DNA of 64,000 bases from Phytoseiulus persimilis. Lineage: Eukaryota > Arthropoda > Arachnida > Mesostigmata > Phytoseiidae. The stretch covers positions 15,454,211 through 15,518,210 of the forward strand of contig CM075104.1 of NCBI GenBank assembly GCA_037576195.1. Reading direction: 5' to 3'. Below the pieces are notes generated by a model. That model saw only the letters and a list, made by a program, of their open reading frames with translations, made no database searches and was not told where the DNA came from. This document shows positions 1-10,681 of the stretch, piece after piece (the stretch's first letter is position 1; each line of letters begins with the position of its first letter). Position numbers and translations under genes: made by a program.

Positions 1-3000
1 ATCCTCGTCGCAAAACTTGATCATGTTCCGCCAACATTTGCGTTGTTGTCGTTTGGTGTTGGAGTTTAGAGCCGCCGCATTTTTCCACTCCCGACGGAAG
101 AGTTTCCATTCGTCACGCTCGAGTTTTCCGTTCTTATTCGAATCCAGTGAGATGTACTTCCACACCAATGTTTCGTTACGCACAGATGACATGTTGGTCC
201 GTCTGAAAATCATGTGGCCTTGAGGAGGATGCGGCAGCGGAACATTCCTGCACATATGAAGTGAGAGCTGCACTAATAAGGAGTGGATTCTTTCAATTAC
301 TGTTTGGCCTGCTCGAACGATACTCCCGGGTATCTTTGCGTGTAGAAAAGTGAGACTAAGTTCTGGGAGAACTGCTTCTTCTTCTTTGTCGGGCAACCTC
401 TCGAGGTTTTGGCTTTGAGCTTCGCGCTGCTGCAATCCGCAACCATTGTCTTGTTGTGGGTGGTTCCTGTAGGGGTCGAGGAATTATTCAGGGGTGGTTC
501 CGAATAGTCTCTTTTGTTGCCGGTCGGAAAAATCGTCAGAATAGAGGAGCTCGGACCGCACCTTGGATCGGCTTTCCCGTCTTCAGGGCGACACACCAAC
601 AAATCTCGAGGTGGCATTGCTGCTCCTTGTAAGTGTTGTCCGCCGTGCACACAGGAACATAAATATTGCCCAGTTTCTGTCGCTCGAGCGCGGTCTGACG
701 AGCGGTGTTGCAGTCTTCGGTTTCACCTGAAATTTCGGAACAGATACACCGTTCAGACTCGTCGGGGCGTCGATTGAGTATTCAAAATCTCGAAGCAGAC
801 AAATCTGAGAGATGTCACACCCACGTGCAGAGTCTTCGGTCGCTTCCGCTTCCGCCATTTCCTCGTTCTCTTCGATGAAGCCCGCAATCGTCGAGGTTTC
901 TTCGAGATTCGTCGGCGATTCCCCTGGAGAGAGAAGAACGCCTTTTTGGGGTCATTCTGTGCATGCCGTAAAAATGAAACCCGGCTGCCTAAATAGAGAG
1001 CCGATGAGAATTCCGACCCTCGTCAGAAATCATCGGGCCTCACGGGTCAGCAGTTATGGAGGGGAAAATTCAACTCACTTCCGGAGGATTCTTCGACTCC
1101 GAGAGAGAAGTTCCATTCTCTGAAAGAGATGTGCTCGTCGCCGTCCAAGTCGGTGAGCTTGAGAAATATCCGGGCGCATGATTTCGGCGTGATTATCCGT
1201 TTCAGTAATCGCTTGAAATCGCGGTACTCTGTCGGATCCAGTAGGAGGTCCTGGTTCCTGTCCAGCTGTCTGAATTTCCGCTCCGCGGCTTTCGATAAGG
1301 TGGCTTCGGCGCCCGGACTCGAGAAAGCAAGTTCTTTCAAGATGGCGTTCGCGAGATTCGTAACGAACGAGGCTCTCTCACCTGGCGTACAAGCTGGGGA
1401 TGGAGGTTTTCTCTGTCAACTGGAGGTCTCGGACACATTTCAGCTTGAATCCTCGATAATCAAATTTGCAGGAATCCATACTCGCCGAATCTTTTGCAAT
1501 TAGGTTGCTTGTTGTAAACAGTGGATCCCGCCAGAATCTTCCCCTCGATGTCGACGCACCAACAGTGATTGGTCTCGTTGTGGCATTGGATCGGCTTGAA
1601 GCTCCCATCTGGATTGCAGTCAGGGATGAACAGATCGTTTTGAGTTCTCGCCTGAGCTTGTTGGGCCAGACAACGTTTACCTGGAAGAAGCGAAGAGTAA
1701 ATATCGCCAAAAAAACGTGATCGCACTTCAAACAACAGAACGACGATATCGCATACCAGAACATTTGCCCGCGTGGGCCTCCTTGACTCGGTAACCTAGA
1801 CACTGTGCCTGGGTGAGCTCGCACGGGGTGTACGATCGTCCATCAGTTGCGCAGATAGTCCGTTGGCTCTCCGACGGGTCTGTGCACTGGCCACAGTTAT
1901 GCTGACCGCCGTCAGGATTAAGCATTGGTATCTGCAGCGGACATCGGGACTCAATATGAGGTCGGCATCATGGAATAGGATGCAGATAGGGACGGCTTGG
2001 AAAATAATTTTTTGCAGCCTCGTTAGGGTCTCCGATAGCTGGAACTCTCCGGAGTGGAAGCACGGAGCGCTCTGGCCAATGAGGAAGCGCACGAGCACTC
2101 CAAGTTCACGAGCTGATGACTTGGTTCGTAAATTTGCAGAGACGCTGTCGCCAATGACTCTAATGACGCAATTCGCTAATGATACTCATTGTCTCGGATG
2201 TTCAAGAGGGAGGAACGATTTCATGCCCGAATGTTCGAGTACAACTGCTTGCGAAAATATTCCAGGGACATCTTTAGAATGACGTTCGGAGGATGACTAT
2301 AATGTACACGACCGGAGATGACCCCTCTCTCGGTTCTAGAATGAAACGGAGGATATTCTTTCCGATCGCATCGAGCTGAGATCAGGATGAAAGAGATCTG
2401 AAATCAGCATGTGACCTAGCTTTCTTTGCAGACATTGGATATGGCGGTACCGGAGACTCGTGGCGCAACTTGTGCAGTCCGCTGACTCTCCGTAGGAGAC
2501 GAGGGGTTCATCGGCATCATCGATTCCAGAGATCACTCCGTCTCCTTACACACGGCAGGAAAGTTTCGCGGTTTTCCACACATTTTTAGCATTGAAAAGT
2601 ACGACTCGGAAACGGAGCGTTCTGGACGCTGCGCGCTTCCCAGGCGCCATACATCGGACATGATGCGTTTGCGAAAGGAACCCGCAAGCACGACCTTATC
2701 ATTCACTTCTCATTGGCATTGTGAGGCTGTTCCGAGTCCGCTGATATCGACGCATTGGCCGGGCGGCACACGATATCCATCCCTTGACTTCCGATATATT
2801 CCTCACTCCCAATCGGGGACGAACGCTTCGAATGACTTCGATCTCATACCGCTCGCTTCGTTCATCGCCATCGGCTCACTGACAACAAGTGTCATCTTGA
2901 CAGTGGCCGCACTCTGACAGCACGGCCTCTATGATCGTGTTCACCGCGGAACCAACCCGCTCTCGAAAGCCACCATCGGACACGCTCTCAATCACAAGTC

Positions 3001-3155
3001 GATTTCTCTGTCGAAAACAAACGTTTCGGGCATCTAGACTGGGGACCCATTCAGGTTCTGCAAGTGTATGTATGGGACACTTGAACTGAACTCACCTGAG
3101 CTCCCGCGAGCGGCGTAAGCAGCAGGAGCACCAACACCGGGTTTGCCTTCCACAT
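1..3155 (-). CDS. SMOC/Pentagone-like secreted calcium-binding matrix protein, 5' seven exons (3' end off window)
   Basis: Secreted modular matrix protein of the SPARC-related SMOC family; in flies and vertebrates such proteins bind heparan sulfate proteoglycans and modulate BMP signalling (family knowledge). Exons, all with canonical sites and matching phases: 3096-3155, 1757-1901, 1482-1680, 1079-1410, 562-726, 301-508, 1-202. The ATG at 3155 opens a 20-residue signal peptide (MWKANPVLVLLLLTPLAGAQ). A Kazal/follistatin domain (TICATDGRSY...C) follows, then a thyroglobulin type-1 domain with the CWCV motif, and an EF-hand/EC-like module with two calcium-loop-like stretches (DRNQDLLLDPTE, DLDGDEHISFRE). 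Next come a second thyroglobulin domain (ICWCV) and the start of another EC module (RGCPTKKKKQF, LDSNKNGKLERDEW, ending CDED at base 1). About 437 residues are visible. The order FS-TY-EC-TY-EC differs from the vertebrate SMOC layout. Confidence 0.9.
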
Positions 3156-4182
3156 GGTGCCTGGCCAGTGAAAGGCAGCCAGTTAGAAAACAGGCCGACA
3201 CGCGAACGAGAACACGGACGGACAGACGGACAAACAGATATTTGGATGACAGTGAGAAGGGTTGTCACTCGTGATGCCTGTATTGGCGAGCGAACACTTA
3301 CAGGAGAATTTAAATCGCCTCAGTTCGCTGTATTCATTTTGTGTGTGGTGCTCATATGAAAATCAAAGTAGAGCGCCACTATGTTTGTTGAGCCTCTCTC
3401 TAAGACAAAGCGTTGACCGCGAGCCCCTAGAGCATGGGAAGGGTCGAGCCATGAAGAAGAGAGCGGTGAAAAGGCGCCGTCTGGCGGCACAACCTGAACC
3501 TTTTTCGCGAAGGCCTTGGAACACACGATGGAAGGGGACAACAACAGCAACATCGCTCGCACCGGCAACATGCCATGCTTGCTTGTCTTCTAGCTTGTTC
3601 ACTTTCTTCCCACTGTTTCGCAGAGGGTGACCGGCTGGCGGTGGGATGTCTCATTATTCAACCCCGATCCCGACCGACGTGGCTTCGATGCAGAAGACTA
3701 CGGCAGCTGTTCCGAAGTTGCAGCCCACCGTGAGCCAATCAGTGCTCTGAGCTGAAGTTGTTCCCTCCAGCTTCCGGGGGCACCGCACTGATATGCCCTC
3801 GGCCTGCTCACTCGACTGCTGGAATTTTTTGAATAAGGATATGGACGGCGGCTCCTGGAGAGAGATTTCAGCTCGTTTATTCCCGGTTCAGAGCTATGTA
3901 CAGTGAGCGGATCAATGTCTACGCGCCTGGAGCGAGATGTGATGTTTTTCGGCAGTTACAGTCCGATCCCTCTGGCTCGAAGTTTTCTATGCACAAAGGA
4001 TGCCTTGCTCAATAAATAACACAGTCGTCAGCGCTAGAAGATATGGCCCGAGTCCACCGGATGTGGAAGCGGCATTGACCGATTTCCAAAAGTCCCATTC
4101 TCTTGCGCTGCTTATCACAGTTTGATTGAGTGATGTCGGATCGGTGATAAGTCTTGCTGAGAAGTCGTGTAGAAACCGTTGT
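3156..4182. other. Intergenic, between NRF gene 3' end and SMOC start
   Basis: This stretch contains the 3' flank of the acyltransferase gene and the promoter side of the SMOC-like gene, both on the minus strand. I see no convincing coding exon. Open frames around 3,260-3,650 are present on both strands, are rich in basic residues and have no supporting splice sites or domains. Confidence 0.5.
3876..3881 (-). terminator. Candidate poly(A) signal AATAAA for the NRF-type gene
   Basis: An AATAAA hexamer on the minus strand lies about 300 bases after the stop codon of the acyltransferase gene. Position and sequence fit a cleavage signal, but no transcript evidence is available. Confidence 0.35.
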
Positions 4183-7100
4183 TTAAGTAGGCTTCCGACT
4201 TGCCTTGAGGCAATATGGAAGCTTTGAGGTTTTCTGATGGGAGAGGGAGAAAGAGAGTTCGGTTGGAGTCTGTGCTGCACATTCAATCTTCCCAAGAGTT
4301 CTGTCGGAATCAGGGTTCCACCCACTTTTGTTGTTTACGTTCTCGAGGTCGGTCTGATTCGTTCCACGATTCGCTTCTCGCCGCATGATCAATTTCTCAA
4401 GTCTTCCGATGGGAGCCTCCACGAGTATGAATATGGCCAAAGCAACGATGAAAGCCCAAACGAGCACACTGAAGGAACGATTCACCTGGAAAGAAGTCAG
4501 AACTTAGGTGCGGGCCTCGAAACGTGAGATGGATCGGTTTCACTCAGGTACATTTCTCATCAGGCACGGCTGGAACCCACCATGTTGTAATTCGAGAAAT
4601 AGATCCTCTCACGGGTAACCGCGGCCTCGATGAAGTACATGGGCAGATGAATCAGGTAAACTCCAAACGACAATCTACTCAGTGGCACGAATCCATTCCA
4701 GGACAAGAATCTCGTGATCAGTCCTCCGCGCCCCGTTGCACAAGCGAAAGTCAACCAGCTCAAGAACACGGCCCACAGAGGCCGTTGGGTCATGGCGAAG
4801 AGAACCTGCGGGAGACCACCGAAATAGGGTGCGAATTCTCGAGTGAAAAAATGTGGATGCGTTCGACCTCGTTCTCCATACCTTCCATCCCTCGCTTGGG
4901 TAATTTCCGCTGTTCCACGGGTACGTGCCGAAAACGGCATAAAGACCGCACACACCGCTTCCGATCCAAAACAGCGCTTCGCTCAGTCTTGAAATTTTTA
5001 ACTGAAACGCATGTAGATTCTTATTACTCGTGTCCAGTGCCGATCCCGAACGTGAGGAGTGCTCTCGGGAATCCTCTAAGACCACTGCTGGGAGTTTGGC
5101 ATAGTATACGATCGTGGAGATAGCGACCCAAATGACGAATGGATGTCCGTTTTCAACTTTCATTCTTTTGAGTTTCAAAAATCAGATGGAAAGGAGAGCG
5201 GGCAGAGTGCAGGGTTGGGCGCAGGTGAAAACACACAGGAGAGGAGAAAAACAGGAAAATGATGGATTGAGACATCGATTTGTCCCCGCAGATCCTACCT
5301 TCCTGTAGTCTCTGATAAGAATCATCGTGGACGCTCCGAGAAAATAACACGGGGCGTGAGTGGTTGTGAAGTGGTAGAAATTCAACAAGGTTTGCTTGAT
5401 GATTTGCCAATCCTCAGCCATTGGCAACACGAACGGCATGTATATCGAATCATGAATGTAGATTCCAGTGAAAATTATGCTCGCTACCGACAAGCAGCAC
5501 ATCAACGTGTGGAACATCCTGGACCCTCTGTAAGTAGCGGAAAGGGATGAACATTCGGGGAGGAAGCCGGCCCGAAAATGTTGTTCCAGTTGTTTCGAAC
5601 AGGACCAGAGGCAGAATCGATATTATTATATTATTATTAAATAGAGTTTTCAAATGAAGCCAAGAAGATACCGGTTCGAGAGGGCCAGGCAGATGACGAC
5701 CACGACGAAAAGCTGGAAGTCCGCGGACAAGTACCACAACGGTCCCATGCTCGGCGCCCCGAAGTCCTGAAAATCAATGTCTCAGGCTGCTTTCCCAGCA
5801 CTTAGCATCATCAAAATTGGAGACTTGCAGAGAAACGGTTCGGCGATCTCTGGGCTGCTTCTCTGAGAGGTCGCCGGCAGAGCGACTCACCGTTAGGTCA
5901 TTGTGCGTTTGGAGGTTCCGGAATTGCAGCAGAACGGCTAACCAATCAAGAGCGAATTGTTTTTTGTGAGCCTCGTAAAAGTCTTGGATTCCCGGGCCGT
6001 CCAGCAATACGGGAACGAGGAATAATAAGACCATAACGAACAGTGCCGGTACCGTTCCCCTGATGAAGCGCTTCACAACGGCCAGGATAGAAGCTCTCGT
6101 CTTTGATTCCTTCGCCTCGAGAATGTTGTACGTGAGAAGCAACGCCCTGCGGGACAAGTTTCCCGTCGGGATCATTTGGAGGAGGTTCGCGCAGATCACA
6201 CGGAGAGTTCCCATTCAGAGAAAAGTCTCGAGCGTTCGGAACCAGCAACCTACCCGATGAACAGGAACGTGTCGACGCATAGATATCCAGCCATCACGAG
6301 ACAAAACCACGGGCTGTCTCCGTAGTGAAGAGCGTTCACGAGCCGAGCTGAAATTTCTGCCTGTTTAGCTCTCATGTCTTCGGAGGGAGTACATTCCCAA
6401 GATACTCTACGATCTATTCCAGTGCTATCAAGACAGCGCTCCAGTAAGATGAGGCCGATTTCAGCCGTCTAGATGCGACTCACAGATGACCGTGAAATCG
6501 AAGACGGAGTAGGCGTGACCGAGGACGACTCCATACATCGACCAGAATCTCATTCCGTGAATGAATCGATACGCATAGGCATCGCTGCTGACGTCATCGT
6601 TTACCTGTTCGCGGAGGGAGGCATTGGAGTTATCCCCCTTTTCTCAGATCACAGCCCAACAGAACGCGCTCAGCGCGGCGGCTACTCACTTGCATGAGAA
6701 GAGTGCCGTTCGCCGTGAACGAAAAACAATGAAGTATTCGGCGAAGCATTGAGGCGTTCGACGAGCCGCTTTTATGTCGGGGTACGCTGACAAAATCGGT
6801 CAACGTTCCCAGAACAACGAGAAATGCGAGAACGGCGAGCAGGATTCTGGAAAACGATATCTCAGTCAACATCGACATTTAGGGTCCCATCCGCGACCGA
6901 GTTCCCGCGCCGCGTCGATCTCCCTTTTTCCCCAGATGGAACGATTCCGGCAGACATTTGCGCCCCCTCAAAGGATGGAATATACGAGTTTGGTTCATTC
7001 ATGTCACTATTATAACCGAATCAAGTTCTTCCAATCCTGCCCTAAGTCATGACTTCTGAACTGACTCATTGTGCTTCGTCTCTTGGATCTCATTCAGATA

Positions 7101-10100
7101 AGTGCGTCGCCCCCGTGATGACATGTTGAGGAACTCACAGTACGAGCAACTGCCGAGTTTCCAAGGGCTTTGGCAAGCTGGTCGTGCAGCTCCCGATTGT
7201 GATTTCAGAAACCATATTTTCCCCTATCCTGTTGGCCAGCTTCTGCAGGTCTTCTCTATCGCAATCTGTCGAGACGCAAATGCCGATCCTAACGCCGGGA
7301 ATCTCCTTCGAGTCCTGGAAGTTGATGAAGCTCGGCGTCTGCAATGGAGGAGCTGTGAAAAACGGGCTCCGACCATCGAGTCGGGGGCATGGACATGGCG
7401 GGGTCGAGCCGATGCGGCAATCACATACATGAGCTCTGTATGCCTCTCGTAGGAGTCTCAGTTCGGACAACTCACTCTTCTGTGAGAAAGCTCCGTGATA
7501 TTCTTGATATGCGACGTGTAGTCCCCGTTCGGACTCTTGACGTAGACATTGCAGTACTGCCCGCGCAACGCTTCCTCGCCCTCGTCAGTCGTCAACACCG
7601 TCTCGATGCAGGAGTCGAAAGCGCCCAGGTCAGCGAGTGTTCCTTGGAAGAGACCCACCGGCGCTCTCCCGGAGGAATCGATCACTGGGGAGAAACACTG
7701 CTGCGTAGGCGCTGGAGGTTTGTTATCTTGATTGGCAGATACTGTGCCACGGAAAATGAAACGGTCGTCTAGATCTCGGTCGGGGGCAGAAGTTTGGCAC
7801 AGTCTCAAGAATGAACGGACTCCGTCGACCGACCGCTGGGATAATTCGTATCGCTTCACTTTCGAAAGGTCGTTCGCCGCGTCGCACCAGACGCTGACTT
7901 ATTCTGAGCGAGCTACAAGATTACATTCATTTCATGAGAATCTGCGTTTGCAAAACGTTCTATGCGGCTCTCGCTCTGACAGAAAATTTCATAGTGATCG
8001 CCAGGTCCGATACCGCCGTCTGGAGAACCTGGTGCTGGCGTCGAATCCTTCGCAATTGTCAACTCCTGATCTAATTTCTCGTTCTAGCGTTCGCTCGTCG
8101 GAAGAACGGAATCTTACGATTGAGGGCGAAGGAAAGTGAAACATTTTCGGATTCCCTTGTCAAGTGATTCTGTTCCCCGCCGCAGTCATCATGACCCGCG
8201 ATTCCCGAGGAAAAATCTGTTCCCATCGAAGAGTGGAACCACTGATAGTTCCACTCAAAAATATTTTTCCTGTTGTGCGCCACCCGAACGAATCAGAAAT
8301 CCATTAGGCGATGATATCGCGTTCGAACCATCGCGGTATCCGGTAGTCTTGTATTCCTGTCGTTCTTGGTCGTATCGATGCTTGTGGGATTCCTGACCCT
8401 TGAACGGACGTAACAGAAAACAGCCCACTGTTGGCTCCCAATGAGCGGCCATGAATGCGAAACATCGGGAGGCGTCAGGATGCTCCCAGCTCGTGTCAGG
8501 GGATCCTCGCGAGGGGAACTCCTCGCTCACAGACTCCGCGCCGAGTGTGAATGTGGTTCGCTCTCCGAATCGATTCACACGGGACGCCTCGTGTAGAAGA
8601 TCTTCCTTCCCTTCCAGGCCCCATATTGAAGGAGAACTTCTCCGTCAAAACTTCTGGATGTGGAAGCTTCTCATCTGATGAGTGTCTCACACAGGACTCC
8701 GAATTGCCCTCGCGCATGATAATCCCGACGAATCAGAAATCGACGTCAGCAGTTGCTGTTCCAAGATCACCCAATGAGCAAGAATTCTTCCAAAACATGA
8801 AAGTGGACCGGACGGTTTAATGAATGTTTTTAACTCCAGAAAGTTATCCCGATGAGCCATTAATTCGTTTCGGGCCAGCGAGAGATGTGTTCGACGTAAA
8901 CCAGAATTTTTGGCTGCCGACGTGACATTTCCGTCTCATGATTTGATTCTCGATGGGGCGGATGAGAATCACTACATTTCTCAGGCCTGTTGGAGGAATC
9001 TGACTGGAGACATATTGACATGGAGAGTTCTGGCACGCTTCTGCTTCACGATGCGAGCGAAGTTTCGATCCCGTAGAGCCTTGAGAAGGTTTCGAGACGC
9101 CGTTTGTGCAATCGATGCTCATCCCGGAGACGATGATAAGGCAGTTCTGATCCGCGCGGACCCATAAAATTGGCAGCTAACGTTTCCCGCGAGATTTACA
9201 AACTCGCCCGTCACACCGACTCGAGGACGGGGCAAAAGCCATCTGATAGGACATTCGAAATCATTGATAGATAAAACTCCGTTCCACGATATCCTGGCAC
9301 GGTACAGGTGCTCAGAAACCGGACTGAAAATATCACAAAACTGGGTGCTCAGGGTACAGAAGTACTCGAACGCGGAGAAGGAGTTCGCAAAACTTTCTAG
9401 AAATCTGAAGCCCATCCAAGCCGTCTCTCCGGCTTCTTACTGATGCGAGCGTCGGCTGTCAAGCCCGACATCGCAGGTTTGACACCGGAGGTGGCTGCTT
9501 CTAGTCTCACGTCAAACTTGTTATCTTATCAGTCCTGGGCAAAAGTACTGTGCGGAACCACGATCTCCCCGTTCAGAAGAGATTCCGCGCGCGATTTCAA
9601 TAGGGTCGCATCCGTCTTTATCAGGGTTGGAAACATGGCCTACATCGGTCGCGTGCTCAGAGCAGATTTGGAAATATCTTATACACTGAACAAATACTCA
9701 GAAACATTGCGGCGTTGACTTGAGGGGCCGTTTTCCCCCCTCCTACGTCAGCGTTAAACTGGGGAGTGACTGTCAAATGCATTAGTCCCGGGATCTTTGG
9801 GGAACAATAGTGCTACGTGAGCGAAACGCTCCATCAGCTGTGGGTCTCATGCTCGGAATATCCGGCAACTTGGCGGCAACCAATGATTCGATGACCGGCA
9901 TCTGCGCTGGCCATTCAGTGCATGGATCAACGGAGGTGCAATCGCCTGATTTCTCGATCAATGAACCCGAGTCTGGAAACGACCGCACCTCCGCTTCTGC
10001 AACGGGTCGGTTCGTCTCCGCGTTTTCGTCTGCTTCGATCGACGGCTGTTCGGAACAGCGGTGCGCGGTTCTCTAAATGCAGAAGTGGTTCATGTCGAAC

Positions 10101-10681
10101 CTCAGGCAAGATGTCCGAGGCTCGAAACACGATGTCCACATTCACGACATCTGACGGGTGAGCATCTGGGTACAGAAAGCTGGAGACGCCCGTTTGAGTC
10201 CCGTCCACATCTGAACACATTTCGATCGTGATCGCCGACGCCGAAACTGCAGCACGTGAATGCTCCGATGGGAATCGCTCGCGACAGGCGCCAATGTTGC
10301 GCAACGTTCATTGTAACGGCCCCATCAGGTCGGGTCGCGTTGAACTGCTCGCTCGATTGTTGACTTTCATGAGCTTCCCCTGCCTCAACCGACGAGGGGT
10401 CAGTTTACTATCAACTTACGTCTGCTTGTCCACGGCTCGACTTTCTCTATGCCCCTGGCGAACTTGAGGAGGAATATCTGACACTCTGTGCTGACTTCGG
10501 CCTCCAACACCATTCTCGTGAGGTTCTTCCTGAATGGCGCGGTAGCTTCTTGGAGGAATTCACTCACGTACTCCACTTGACTCTTGTACTTGACACCGGC
10601 ATTTTCGCTCGCGCATATCGAGCTCAAAACGGCTAAAAACACCGCGACGGGCAGACAAGCCCTTTGTGAGGTGACGAACAT
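4183..10681 (-). CDS. Nose resistant to fluoxetine (NRF-6) family membrane O-acyltransferase, 12 exons
   Basis: Multi-pass acyltransferase-3 family protein with an extracellular NRF domain; C. elegans NRF-6/NDG-4 act in lipid and drug uptake (family knowledge), substrate here unknown. Exons: 10420-10681, 7476-7684, 7139-7338, 6690-6846, 6484-6604, 6254-6347, 5891-6146, 5672-5766, 5299-5527, 4882-about 5164, 4581-4805, 4183-4485; about 811 residues. The ATG at 10681 starts a signal peptide (MFVTSQRACLPVAVFLAVL). The NRF domain carries IDSSGRAPVGLFQGTLADLG and IGICVSTDC. The acyltransferase domain begins IHGMRFWSMYGVVLGHAYS, with the conserved His in VVLGH, and continues through helices including MGPLWYLSADFQLFVVVV and CATGRGGLITRFLSW, ending PLSRLSFGVYLIHLPMYF before a final helix and polar tail. 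Phases agree at every junction except exon 9 to exon 10, which I could not join with canonical sites. The start is chosen on the signal peptide. Confidence 0.9.
7685..10419. other. Intron 1 of the NRF-type gene (2.7 kb)
   Basis: The donor after TGGACAAGCAGAC and the acceptor before CTGATCGATTCC agree in phase, so this stretch is read as one intron, far longer than the gene's other introns. Protein-like frames without recognisable domains occur on the minus strand at 8255-8717 and on both strands at 8844-9415. They could be a nested gene or chance, and I could not build a splice model. Confidence 0.6.

Noticed and set aside
4831-4880. Extra acyltransferase residues (EFAPYFGGLPQ) before exon 11
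   Set aside because: Including them needs an out-of-phase splice. The acceptor CCCGCAG at 4806 joins in phase and matches the family pattern directly.
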